A DNA stretch of 64,000 bases from Ensifer adhaerens. GTDB taxonomy: Bacteria > Pseudomonadota > Alphaproteobacteria > Rhizobiales > Rhizobiaceae. A program made the translations under genes and the position numbers. Below, piece after piece: positions 39,001 to 46,736 of the stretch. The stretch is from positions 1 through 64,000 of the forward strand of contig NZ_PNFP01000024.1 of assembly GCF_002940685.1 (NCBI RefSeq), in the 5' to 3' direction. Positions within the stretch are counted from its first letter, which is position 1. Every line of letters begins with the position of its first letter. A model generated the notes under the pieces. That model was not told where the DNA came from, did not search any database, and saw nothing but the letters and a program-made list of their open reading frames with translations.

Positions 39001-39698
39001 AGCCGAAGCTCGGCATCGCCTGGGCACCGGCCGAAGGGCATTGGCTGCGCGCCGCAGCCATGCGCGATGGCCTCAACTTCGACGCCGCCACCCTGGCGCC
39101 GATCGGCATCGTCGGCCTGCAGCCGAACCAGCTGCGCTTTGGCGCCGAAGGCTACGCCGATACGCTGGCACTGCGTTGGGACGCGGAGTGGAACAGCTGG
39201 TTTTTCACCGCACTCGATTACCAGCACCAGGAGGTGCGGCAACTCGCGCTCGACATTCCGCTTTCCACCACCAGCCTTGCCTATGCCAGGGTCGGGCTCG
39301 ACCGGGTTGCCGCGACTGCGAACTTTGCCATCGGCCACGGCGTCGGCGTCTCCTTGACCGCGGCCCACACGGAAGCCGACGTCAAGGAACACACCGGCAA
39401 CCAGCCGGACGAACTGCTGTTCGTACCGGAAAACACCGGCCAGGCGGCGCTGACATGGGTCAGCACGGCCAACGTCAAGACGACCGTTGCCGCAAACTAT
39501 GTCGGCTCGCGCCCCGGCGGTGGAAAAATCCTCGACGATTTCTGGACGCTCGACGCAGCCTTGCAATGGGAGCCGTTCGACAAGCAGATTGAGGTCGATC
39601 TGGCGGCCTTCAATCTGCTCGACGAGGACTTCGACCTGGGCACCGGCCTGCCGGGCTGGGGACGAACGTTCAAGGGCACGATCAAAGTGCGGTTCTGA
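36042..39698 (+). CDS. FecR domain, TPR and outer-membrane beta-barrel protein
   Basis: 1218 aa. A signal peptide (RLLATVAILCPGAGLA, cleavage near 24) is followed by a FecR domain (about 35-175: GDVLRTNATGALAVLFSD, RLGRNTALRV, TPAATAAIRGTDWTL). A helical TPR region comes next (about 240-620), with repeats such as DPDDPTALESRAKYRLL and DPADLLYHANLAYQYL. A long beta-rich C-terminal part (about 650-1218) ends in a strand closing with Phe (GTIKVRF), the outer-membrane barrel hallmark. FecR domains normally sit in sigma-factor regulators of the inner membrane, so this arrangement is unusual. The stop overlaps the start of a CHASE2 cyclase gene (TGATG). Predicted outer-membrane protein with a periplasmic FecR-TPR region; function unknown. 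Confidence 0.85.
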   Translation: MGRQRLRRLLATVAILCPGAGLAEPIQRTPPVAGSVIARKSGEEVRFVDVSAWRFVDLAQDLLSGDVLRTNATGALAVLFSDHTQIRLGRNTALRVKRMGTGSDANLELQSGTIWARAERGGQGLTIDTPAATAAIRGTDWTLTVAGDTTSLTVLEGVVELSNALGSVTVKQGEGAEAAIGKAPTKIVIVTPKDREQMLFHLSLRDAFALMPPTPLKVRDMRQERDRIEARPEASRSAEDWLTLAEIQLRFEGKAKATAALRQARRLGLSQSQTARAYLVEALVAGAENRYSDAAGFFAKSAPGLDADRRSVAAFGGYFARALADPDRIEQPPSQATGAYGAFAAAWTAGFRTDIRAAIETIKKAERRYPDDPFLPAARAQFAMLLDDRDETRDGIEKALVNDPDDPTALESRAKYRLLIENDRAGALADLERALEITPGDPSLWNWVGLAKSDRGDNRGAEQAFKTAVELDPADLLYHANLAYQYLDEMRLGEAKREIDAALAIDPSFDLVLVTRGRYHLQNGDLDKAIDDLLAGSTANPAYSNAQLLLSAAHYEKGDRIPAAQALDNADRLDPNDPVVATVRTAIAIDEYDSDAAIRYAQDLMRRTRARGGESAPLGANQDAGSTLNDAFRLQGLNAWGQYYGDVVFDPFTGSSYVDQAIRGSVNPLFNTYDFDGSPVVNTANPQSFSAFFQGLLIEPHMLASRERTANLVQRPFFEAALGGGIIADSDHEGWIGEAELRGLTFSPFPISVYGNLQWEKPRDTIDIGNGLAIEREARLLGGNGYVTASPTPDDRVVAYANHASLDDTRSILGIPDPRAIPFKLDGINDNDASRLLSGVAWSHTFGYRNVANAAFFFSDENITDSERVRYSDVRFPDLATSRSEDKQRTYVAAINHLYGDGDFTWRYGIEGGVVRSSQSFDIFDPLGVSTGSSNVPVIASGSTSATQTVAKAYVDTIYEITPDLKTEGALFARYIEGVNDGDVRLEPKLGIAWAPAEGHWLRAAAMRDGLNFDAATLAPIGIVGLQPNQLRFGAEGYADTLALRWDAEWNSWFFTALDYQHQEVRQLALDIPLSTTSLAYARVGLDRVAATANFAIGHGVGVSLTAAHTEADVKEHTGNQPDELLFVPENTGQAALTWVSTANVKTTVAANYVGSRPGGGKILDDFWTLDAALQWEPFDKQIEVDLAAFNLLDEDFDLGTGLPGWGRTFKGTIKVRF

Positions 39699-41704
39699 TG
39701 GAGGAGCGCGTCGCCGTGCAGGCATCGAGCGGTCGGTCTGGACGATGGGAAAGCCCCCGTTTCCCGCAACGGCGGCTGAAGCTTCTCGCTCTTGCGGTTT
39801 TCGTCGCCATCGCGCTGTCACTGGCGACCTTGACCAATGCCTGGCGACTGAACGAACTGCGCAGCTTCGACTACCTGTCGACCATCGCCGGCCCGGCGCT
39901 GCCGGAGGAGAGCCCGATCATCGTCGCCATCGACGAACCGTCGATGGCCGAAATCGGCCGCCAATGGCCCTGGCCGCGCGCCCTCCACGCCCGCCTGATC
40001 GAGGCGCTGCGCAAGGCCGGCGCCCGCGCGATCGGCATCGACGTCATTTTCGCCGAGCCTTCCGCCGATCCGGCCAACGACGACGCGCTGGACAAGGCGC
40101 TCGGCGCGGACGTGGTCCTTGCCGGCGATCAGACGCTCGTGGAGACGCCGCAGGCCGACCAGTTCGTGCGCACCGAACCGCTCGCCCGCTTCATTGAAAG
40201 GGGCGCCTGGACGGGCATCGCCTCCGTCAGCCTCAGCGGCGATGGAACGCTGCGCGCCGTTCCCGACTATCCGGACGGGTTCGCCGCCGTGCTGGCGGCG
40301 ATCGCCGGCGCGAAATCGCAGGCCCCGCCTGGCGATGCCCTGATCCAGGTCTTCGGGCCGGCGCGAACCTATCCGACGGTTTCCTATTACCAGGCCCTTG
40401 ATCCCGACAACTTCCTGCCCGAAGGCCTCTTCGAGGATCGCGTCGTGCTTGTCGGCCTCAGCCTGCAGAATGCGCCGTCGATCGCCGATGGCGGGGCAGA
40501 CGCCTTCACCACGTCGGACACGGTGCATTCGAACAAGCTCGTCTCCGGTGTCGAGATGCAGGCGACCATCTACGACAATCTGGCCCACGGCCTTTTCATC
40601 AAGCGCGCTCCAAGGCCCTTCGTCGTTGCAGCCATTGCACTGGCAGCGGTGGTGGCGGCCCTGTCGGTGTTGCGGACGACCGGCTGGCGCACGCTTGTCT
40701 TTGGCGTCATCGCCATTGGCCTCATTATCGTCGCAAGCTACGCCACGATGCGTCTTGGCCACATCTTCCTGTCGCCGCTTGGCCCCGGCCTGGCGTTCCT
40801 CGCCGTCACCGCAGGCCAGGCCGGGCTCGACTATGCGGAGGAACGCAAGAAACGCCGCGAAATCACCCGCGCCTTCCAGCAGTATCTCTCCCCTGCCCTT
40901 GTCGAGCGCCTGGCAAAGGACCCGTCGCACCTCAGGCTCGGCGGTGAACGGCGCACCCTGTCGATCCTCTTCTGCGACATCCGGGGCTTTACCACCATCG
41001 CCGAGGAAATGAAGGAAGACCCGGAACGATTGACCGCGCTGGTCAACCGCCTGCTGACGCCGCTCTCGGAAGCCGTTCTCGACAAGGGCGGCACGATCGA
41101 CAAATACATCGGCGATTGCCTGATGGCCTTCTGGAACGCGCCGCTCGACGATCCCGACCATGCCGTGCATGCGGTTGGCGCAGCGCTCGACATGCTCGCC
41201 CGGCTTGAAAGGGTCAACCGGGAACTCGAAGGCGAGGCGAAGCAAGAGCGCAGACCGGCCCAAACGCTGAGGATCGGCATCGGCGTCAACACCGGCGAAT
41301 GCGTCGTCGGCAATATGGGCTCGCACCAGCGCTTCGACTATTCCGCCCTTGGCGACGCCGTCAATCTGGCCTCCCGCCTCGAAGGCGCATCAAAGGACTA
41401 CGGCATCTCTCTGCTCCTCGGCGAGGAGACGGCGCGGCTTGTCGAGAAGGCCTTCCCGATCGCCGAACTCGATCGCATCACCGTCAAGGGCCGCACCGCC
41501 GTGTCTCCCGTCTTCACCGTCGCCGTCGGCGCGAAGAAGGAGGCGATCGAACGCCACCAGGCCTTCATACAGGCCAAGTATGACGGCTCCCTTCAGGCCC
41601 ATGACGCGGTCTTCGACCAGTTGAAGAGCGCCCTGCCGCCGCTCGCGCGCTACTACGAAAGGGAGCGCTCCCGCCTCGACGCGTCACGACGGGAGCAGAA
41701 GTGA
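39698..41704 (+). CDS. CHASE2-domain adenylyl cyclase (class III)
   Basis: 668 aa. One membrane helix (about 27-47) leads to a periplasmic CHASE2 sensor domain (about 55-300: PIIVAIDEPSMAEIGRQWPWPR, RAIGIDVIFAEPS, EDRVVLVGLS). Three further helices (about 305-375) lead to a cytoplasmic class III cyclase domain (about 395-600). Metal-binding Asp427 (FCDIRGF) and Asp473 (YIGDCLMAFW) are present; Lys469 and Asp547 (FDYSALG) are the adenine-selecting pair; Asn556 and Arg560 are the transition-state residues. All catalytic positions are intact, so it should make cAMP. Coupled to the FecR-barrel gene by a TGATG overlap, which suggests a joint envelope-to-cAMP signalling role. Confidence 0.92.
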   Translation: MEERVAVQASSGRSGRWESPRFPQRRLKLLALAVFVAIALSLATLTNAWRLNELRSFDYLSTIAGPALPEESPIIVAIDEPSMAEIGRQWPWPRALHARLIEALRKAGARAIGIDVIFAEPSADPANDDALDKALGADVVLAGDQTLVETPQADQFVRTEPLARFIERGAWTGIASVSLSGDGTLRAVPDYPDGFAAVLAAIAGAKSQAPPGDALIQVFGPARTYPTVSYYQALDPDNFLPEGLFEDRVVLVGLSLQNAPSIADGGADAFTTSDTVHSNKLVSGVEMQATIYDNLAHGLFIKRAPRPFVVAAIALAAVVAALSVLRTTGWRTLVFGVIAIGLIIVASYATMRLGHIFLSPLGPGLAFLAVTAGQAGLDYAEERKKRREITRAFQQYLSPALVERLAKDPSHLRLGGERRTLSILFCDIRGFTTIAEEMKEDPERLTALVNRLLTPLSEAVLDKGGTIDKYIGDCLMAFWNAPLDDPDHAVHAVGAALDMLARLERVNRELEGEAKQERRPAQTLRIGIGVNTGECVVGNMGSHQRFDYSALGDAVNLASRLEGASKDYGISLLLGEETARLVEKAFPIAELDRITVKGRTAVSPVFTVAVGAKKEAIERHQAFIQAKYDGSLQAHDAVFDQLKSALPPLARYYERERSRLDASRREQK

Positions 41705-41726
41705 AACGGCACAAGCGAACTCGGCG

Positions 41727-42443
41727 TCAATGTAGCCCGCCGACACCCAGCAGCCGCTCGACGGCGTCGTGATCCCCAGCCAGGGCTTCCGGCGTTCCTG
41801 TCCAGGCGATCCGGCCGCGTTCGAGCACGATCACCCGGTCGGCAAAATCGAGCGCGCTCTGAATGCGTTGCTCGACCAGAACGATCGTCATGTCGCCGGT
41901 CTTTGCCAGTTCGGCGAACGCCTTCATCAGCTCTTCGCAGATGACGGGCGCCAGGCCCTCCAACGGCTCGTCGAGAAGCAGGATCGACGGGCGGCCGAGG
42001 ATGGAACGCGCCGTCGACAGCATCTGCTGCTCGCCGCCGGAGAGCTGGCTGCCGAGATTGCGCCGCCGCTCGAAGAGGCGCGGGAACATGTCGTAGGCTT
42101 CCTGGATCGCGCTTTTCGGGCGGTTCTTGAGGCCGACGAACAGGTTCTCCTCGACGGTCAGCGTCGGGAAGACGCAGCGCGCCTGCGGCACGAAGCCGAG
42201 CCCCTGCATGGCGCGGGCAGCGCTCGCCAGCCCCGTCACGTCGGTCCCGCCCATACGGATGCGCCCGTCATAACGTCGCGTCTGGCCGGCAAGGGTCGCA
42301 AGCAGCGTCGTCTTGCCCATGCCGTTGCGGCCGAGCACGGCGAGCCGGGCGCCAGCCGGAACGGCAAAGGACACACCCTCGAGCACGCGCGTCGGCCCGT
42401 AGCCGGCGGACAGGTTTTCCACCTCAAGCGGCGTGGCTGGCAT
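41727..42443 (-). CDS. ABC transporter ATP-binding protein, LivF type
   Basis: 238 aa. Walker A GRNGMGKTT, signature LSGGEQQMLSTARSI and Walker B ILLLDEPLEGLAP with the LivF hallmark YDMFPRLFERRRNLG. Pairs with the LivG-type ATPase to drive a hydrophobic amino acid/amide importer (HAAT family). ATG 42443 was preferred over 42449 because GGGAG is 8 nt from it and only 2 nt from the other. Overlaps the livG-type gene by 20 bp; last gene of the operon. Confidence 0.9.
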   Translation of the reverse strand: MPATPLEVENLSAGYGPTRVLEGVSFAVPAGARLAVLGRNGMGKTTLLATLAGQTRRYDGRIRMGGTDVTGLASAARAMQGLGFVPQARCVFPTLTVEENLFVGLKNRPKSAIQEAYDMFPRLFERRRNLGSQLSGGEQQMLSTARSILGRPSILLLDEPLEGLAPVICEELMKAFAELAKTGDMTIVLVEQRIQSALDFADRVIVLERGRIAWTGTPEALAGDHDAVERLLGVGGLH

Positions 42444-43188
42444 TGGCATAGCTCCCGAGATAGGCTTCCCGCACGCGCGGATCCTTGGTCACGTCAGACG
42501 GCGAACCGTCGAAGATGATCGCGCCGGCCGCCAGCACGACGACGCGTTTGGCGAAGCGGAAGACGAGGTCCATGTCGTGCTCGATCATCAACACGGCGAG
42601 ATCGGCCGGCAGGTCGGCGAGCGCCTGTTCGATGCGACCGGTGTCGCTCTGCGGCACGCCGGCGGCGGGCTCGTCGAGCAGCAGCACTCGCGGCTTCAGC
42701 GCCAGCGCGACGGCGATCTCCAACAGCCGCTGCTGGCCGTAGGCAATCTCGCTCACCTTGCGGTGCATCAGCTCCTTGAGCCCGAGCTTGCCGAGAAGCT
42801 CTTCCACCTCGGCCATGACATCCGGCATGCCCAAAAAATTGCCGAAGAGGCGACCGGCGCGGCCGCTTCGTTGCAGAACGGCCAGCGCGACATGTTCGGC
42901 CGGCGTCATGTCGGCAAAGAGCCGCGTCACCTGGAACGAACGCACGAGCCCTCTTCGCACCCGGCCGATCGCATCGATACCGGTGACGGCCTCGCCGCCG
43001 ATACGAACCTCGCCGGAATCCGGCTTGAGATTGCCGGTCACGAGATTGACGAAAGTCGTCTTGCCGGCGCCGTTCGGTCCGATCAGCGCAACGCGGTCGC
43101 CCGGCGCCATGCTGAGGCTGACGTCATTGGTGACGGCAAGCCCGCCAAAGGCGCGCTTCAGGTTGCGGACTTCGAAAATCGGCTGCAT
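42424..43188 (-). CDS. ABC transporter ATP-binding protein, LivG type
   Basis: 254 aa. N-terminal FEVRNLKRAFGGLAVTNDVSL, Walker A GPNGAGKTT, then the LivG features VRRGLVRSFQVTRLF and the long helical insert. The signature is degenerate, IAYGQQRLLEIAVAL, as usual in LivG; Walker B is VLLLDEPAAGV, and IEHDMDLVFRFA follows. The start overlaps the permease stop as TGATG. The substrate cannot be deduced from this subunit. Confidence 0.9.
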   Translation of the reverse strand: MQPIFEVRNLKRAFGGLAVTNDVSLSMAPGDRVALIGPNGAGKTTFVNLVTGNLKPDSGEVRIGGEAVTGIDAIGRVRRGLVRSFQVTRLFADMTPAEHVALAVLQRSGRAGRLFGNFLGMPDVMAEVEELLGKLGLKELMHRKVSEIAYGQQRLLEIAVALALKPRVLLLDEPAAGVPQSDTGRIEQALADLPADLAVLMIEHDMDLVFRFAKRVVVLAAGAIIFDGSPSDVTKDPRVREAYLGSYANASHAA

Positions 43189-44192
43189 CACTGTGCCTCC
43201 TTGCGGCGGGCAAAGAACGCAGCCGCGGTGCCATAGATACCCTTCGGCGCGAACAGCACGACGGCGATCAACAGTGCGCCGACCATCGTCAGCCAGTGGA
43301 AGGGATTGGCCGCCGAGACCACGTCCTCGAAAAACATGAAGACGACGGTGCCCGTCAGCGCGCCGAACAGCGAGCCCGTACCGCCGAGCACCAGCATGAC
43401 GAGGCTTTCGGCCGACATCGTAAAGGAGAGGCTGTCGAGGCCGACCACCTGGGTGGAGATCGCATTCAGCGCGCCGCCAACGCCGGCAACGGCGCCGGAG
43501 ATGACATACATTTTCGTCAGCGCCATCTTCGGCGACGCGCCCATGGAGCGGATGCGGATCGGATCCTCCTTGATGCCCCGGCACAGCATGCCGAAGGGCG
43601 AGCGCACGATCAGGCGCAGCACGACGAAAACGATGGCAAGCAAGACTACGCCGAAGACATAGGCCGTGCGGCCCCAGAGATCGAACTCGTAGAGCCCGAG
43701 AAGCGCTGTCGGCGCGATGCCGGAGAGCCCGTCGCTGCCGCCCGTCCAGGACGAGGCCTTGTTGGCGAACTCATGGAAGAGGTGGATGAGCGCAATCGAC
43801 AGCACCAGTTGCGGCAGCCCGTGTGCGCGAAGGATGACGACCCCGCAGACAAGCCCGGCCACCGCGCCGGCGACGATCCCGAAGGCGAGCATGGCGAGCG
43901 GATCGTTGATGCCGTAATGCGCCGAGGCGATGCCGGCGGCATAGGCGCCGGCGCCGAACAGGGCAGCGTGCCCGAGCGTCGCGACGCCGCAATAGCCGGT
44001 GACGAGGTCGAGCGAAAGCACCAGAAGTGCTGCCGCGATGATCCGGGTCAAAAGCGCCAGATTGTTGGGAAAGAGGAAGTAGCCGATCACCGCAACCAGC
44101 AGGATAACGGCCAGACCGGCAAGGTCGCCGCCGCCGAACCGCCGGCGGACCGGAGCGGTCGCGATCAAGTCGTTCGTCGTCGTCATGGTCAT
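43188..44192 (-). CDS. ABC transporter permease, LivM type
   Basis: 334 aa, about nine or ten membrane helices. LivM signature region LSLDLVTGYCGVATLGHAALFGAGAYAAGI (in pieces, about 60-90) and the cytoplasmic EAA-like loop RSPFGMLCRGIKEDPIRIRSMGASP are clear. ATG 44192 overlaps the livH-type stop (ATGA), although ATG 44186 is better spaced from AAGGG; both are possible. Forms the channel with the LivH-type permease. Confidence 0.9.
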   Translation of the reverse strand: MTMTTTNDLIATAPVRRRFGGGDLAGLAVILLVAVIGYFLFPNNLALLTRIIAAALLVLSLDLVTGYCGVATLGHAALFGAGAYAAGIASAHYGINDPLAMLAFGIVAGAVAGLVCGVVILRAHGLPQLVLSIALIHLFHEFANKASSWTGGSDGLSGIAPTALLGLYEFDLWGRTAYVFGVVLLAIVFVVLRLIVRSPFGMLCRGIKEDPIRIRSMGASPKMALTKMYVISGAVAGVGGALNAISTQVVGLDSLSFTMSAESLVMLVLGGTGSLFGALTGTVVFMFFEDVVSAANPFHWLTMVGALLIAVVLFAPKGIYGTAAAFFARRKEAQ

Positions 44193-45055
44193 CCCTTGGC
44201 CCTCCCGGCGAGGCCGCGCGGGAAGACGCAGATGATCGCGATGACGGCCAGATAGAAGAAGAACTCGCCGAATTCCGGCATGAGATATCGGCCGGTCGTA
44301 TCGATCGCGCCAAGCAGCAGGCAGGCGACGAGCGCGCCCGGGATCGAGCCAGCGCCGCCGACGGAGACGACGACGAGGAACGTCACCATGTAACGCAGCG
44401 CATAATAGGGCTCCACCGGTAGAAGCTCCGCGCCGACCACGCCGCCGAAGGCGGCAAGCCCGACGGCAACGGCAAAGCTCACGGCGTAGACGATTTCCGT
44501 GCGCACCCCGAGGGCCGCCGCCATCGCCGCATTGTCGACGGAGGCGCGCAATTTGACGCCGAAGGCGGTCTTTTCGATCGCGTACCAGAGGCCGGCCGCA
44601 ACCACGAGGCCGCAGAGGATCGCAAAGATGCGATGGGTGGCGATCGCCCGGAAACCGAGATCGACGGACCCCTGCAATTCGCCAGGCAGCGGCACCGTCT
44701 TCAGCGTCGGGCCGAAGACATAGTTGGCGATGCCGATGATGCAGAACGTAATACCAATGGTCATCAGCACCTGGGTCAGTTCCGGCGCGCCGTAGATCCG
44801 CCGATAGAGCAGCCGCTCGATCGGTACGGCGATGATGATGGTGCCGAAGATCGCGAGCAGCACGGCAAAGCCGTAGGCAAGACCCAAATCGCGCGCTGCA
44901 TAGGAGGCGATGTAACCGCCGATCATGGCAAAGGCGCCATGCGCCAGATTGACCACGCGCATCAGGCCCATGGTGACCGAAAGGCCGATGGAGATGACGA
45001 AGAGCACCATGCCATAGGCAAGGGCGTCGATCGCTATGCTGAGGACGGTTTGCAT
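44189..45055 (-). CDS. ABC transporter permease, LivH type
   Basis: 288 aa, about eight helices. Family blocks: GLSVTMGLMRVVNLAHGAFAMIGGYIA at the N-terminus and KTAFGVKLRASVDNAAMAAALGV, the ATPase-contact loop, followed by FGGVVGAELLPVEPYYALRYM and the GGAGSIPGALVACLLLG segment. Start at ATG 45055 (MQTVLSIAIDALAYG) rather than the upstream TTG 45082, since this is where family members begin. It lies 176 nt after the binding-protein gene, across a strong hairpin. Confidence 0.88.
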   Translation of the reverse strand: MQTVLSIAIDALAYGMVLFVISIGLSVTMGLMRVVNLAHGAFAMIGGYIASYAARDLGLAYGFAVLLAIFGTIIIAVPIERLLYRRIYGAPELTQVLMTIGITFCIIGIANYVFGPTLKTVPLPGELQGSVDLGFRAIATHRIFAILCGLVVAAGLWYAIEKTAFGVKLRASVDNAAMAAALGVRTEIVYAVSFAVAVGLAAFGGVVGAELLPVEPYYALRYMVTFLVVVSVGGAGSIPGALVACLLLGAIDTTGRYLMPEFGEFFFYLAVIAIICVFPRGLAGRAKG

Positions 45056-45202
45056 GGGGCTATCCGTTGCCCTTTCTTCCAAATTTGGCTGCGCCGGATT
45101 CGGTGCGCACTATGCGCGGAGCGGCAGTCAGGCGCCAGCATTCGCGGCGCTGCAGGCGCGCCGGTCCGTTCACGTCCAACCGGTCAGCGCATCAGCGGTG
45201 TC

Positions 45203-45223
45203 GGCGGGCGCCGAGCGCCCGCC
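45203..45223 (-). terminator. Hairpin between binding-protein gene and permease genes
   Basis: A perfect 9-bp stem (GGCGGGCGC/GCGCCCGCC) with a 3-nt loop lies 8 nt after the stop of the substrate-binding protein gene. It is likely an attenuator/stabiliser that keeps binding protein in excess over the permease. Confidence 0.6.
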
Positions 45224-45231
45224 TAAATCAA

Positions 45232-46404
45232 CTACTTCAGCGCGGCGAGACCAGGGTCGCCCTGTTTTTCGAAGGTCTGGATTTCCTTGTTGTAGTAGGT
45301 GCCGTCATCGGCCTTGGCGACTTCACGCAGATAGATGTTCTGGGTGATGTGGCGCGATTCCGCGTCGATGCTGACCGGCCCACGCGGGCTCGTCCAGGAG
45401 AGACCCTTGACGGCTTCCACGGCCTTCGCCGCATCCTGCTCGCCGCCAGTCGCCTCGATCATCTTGTAGATCACATGCATGCCGTCATAGGCGCCGACCG
45501 AGGGGAAGGAGAGCTCGGCCGGGTTGCCGATCGCCTTGCCGGCCGCCTCGACGAAGGCCTTGTTTTCCGGTGAATCGTGCGAGACCGCATAGTGGAAGGT
45601 CGTCTGGATGCCGAGTGCCGCTTCACCAAGCGCCGGCAGGTCGGACTCCTGCGTCAGGTCGCCGGGCGCGAAGAACTTGATGCCGCCGTCCTTGAGCCCG
45701 TTTTCCTTGAAGGCCTTGACGAAACCGAGCGTCGTCGGCCCGGACGGCAGGAAGGCGAAGACGCCCTCGGCGCCCGAATCCTTGATGCGCTGCATGATCG
45801 GCGAGAAGTCGTTGGTGGCGAGCGGCATGCGGATCGCCTCGACCACCTGGCCGCCGGCCGCCTCGAAACCCGCCTTGAAGGCGTTCTCGGCATCAACGCC
45901 CGGGCCGTAGTCGCTGACGACGGAGATCACCTTGGAGACGCCCGCGTCCTTGGCGACCTTGGCGATCGGCGTCGAGGTCTGCCAGGTGGTGAACGAGGTG
46001 CGCACGACGAGCGGGCTCTTGGTGACGATCGCCGAGGTCGCCGCGTTCATGATGACGAGTGGCACATTCGCTTGCGTGAGCAACGGCGTCACCGCCATCG
46101 CATCCGGGGTGAAATAGAAGCCGGCGAGATACTGCACGCCTTCCTTGACCACGAGTTCCTGCGCCAGCGCCTTCGCCTGCGCGGGGTCGGCCTGCGGCAC
46201 GTCGCGGTAGATGATCTCGATATCGTCGTCGCCAACCTTGCTGCCGTTCAGAGCCATATAGGCGTCGATGCCGGCCTTGAAATTCTTGCCCTGGAGCGCG
46301 AAGGGACCGGAGAATGGTCCGACGACACCGATCTTGATCGTATCGGCATAGGCCGCGCCACCCATTGCCAAGGCCGCAACTGCAGCCAGAATCATGCGTT
46401 TCAT
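45232..46404 (-). CDS. ABC transporter substrate-binding protein, type I (LivJ/AmiC-like)
   Basis: 390 aa. A signal peptide (RMILAAVAALAMGGAAYA, cleavage near residue 20) is followed by the periplasmic type I fold: IKIGVVGPFSGPFALQGKNFKAGIDAYM at the mature start, VVSDYGPGVDAENAFKAGF, and FAFLPSGPTTLGFVKAFKENGL later. Such proteins bind branched-chain amino acids, amides, urea or aromatic acids; the ligand here is not evident. ATG 46404 has GGGAGGA upstream and replaces a longer frame. First gene of its operon. Confidence 0.9.
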   Translation of the reverse strand: MKRMILAAVAALAMGGAAYADTIKIGVVGPFSGPFALQGKNFKAGIDAYMALNGSKVGDDDIEIIYRDVPQADPAQAKALAQELVVKEGVQYLAGFYFTPDAMAVTPLLTQANVPLVIMNAATSAIVTKSPLVVRTSFTTWQTSTPIAKVAKDAGVSKVISVVSDYGPGVDAENAFKAGFEAAGGQVVEAIRMPLATNDFSPIMQRIKDSGAEGVFAFLPSGPTTLGFVKAFKENGLKDGGIKFFAPGDLTQESDLPALGEAALGIQTTFHYAVSHDSPENKAFVEAAGKAIGNPAELSFPSVGAYDGMHVIYKMIEATGGEQDAAKAVEAVKGLSWTSPRGPVSIDAESRHITQNIYLREVAKADDGTYYNKEIQTFEKQGDPGLAALK

Positions 46405-46736
46405 ATTTCCTCCCTGAGATGCCGGCCACTCCCGTACCCGCATCCTCCGTGCAAACGCCAGACAATTTGATAGTCGTCAGCTTGCCATGCCAAACGGTAA
46501 TGTAAAAATGAAATATGGGGCGCCAATCATAATTTGGGGGTTATGTTTTGGTGCTTACCACGACCGCCGACAAACATACTTTCGGCGGTGGTCCCGCCCA
46601 TCCGGCAGCTCCCTGGAAACACCGTCACACTTGTTACTCCCGCCGATCCTCTCGGGGTGTCAAGCTGTTCAGGACTGCGAGGCAGACACCTGGCCTTGCG
46701 ATGCCAGGCTTTGTTGAAACGAGGAGATACGGCACC
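46405..46736. other. 332-bp divergent control region
   Basis: Lies between the ABC binding-protein gene and the DUF899 gene. An A+T-rich stretch (about 46465-46560) should hold both promoters. A perfect 8-bp inverted repeat, ACCGCCGA (46563-46570) and TCGGCGGT (46582-46589), is a possible operator or leader hairpin. No gene is supported in it. Confidence 0.45.

Noticed and set aside
39818..41326. 502-codon frame opposite the CHASE2 cyclase
   Set aside because: Antisense shadow without protein features.
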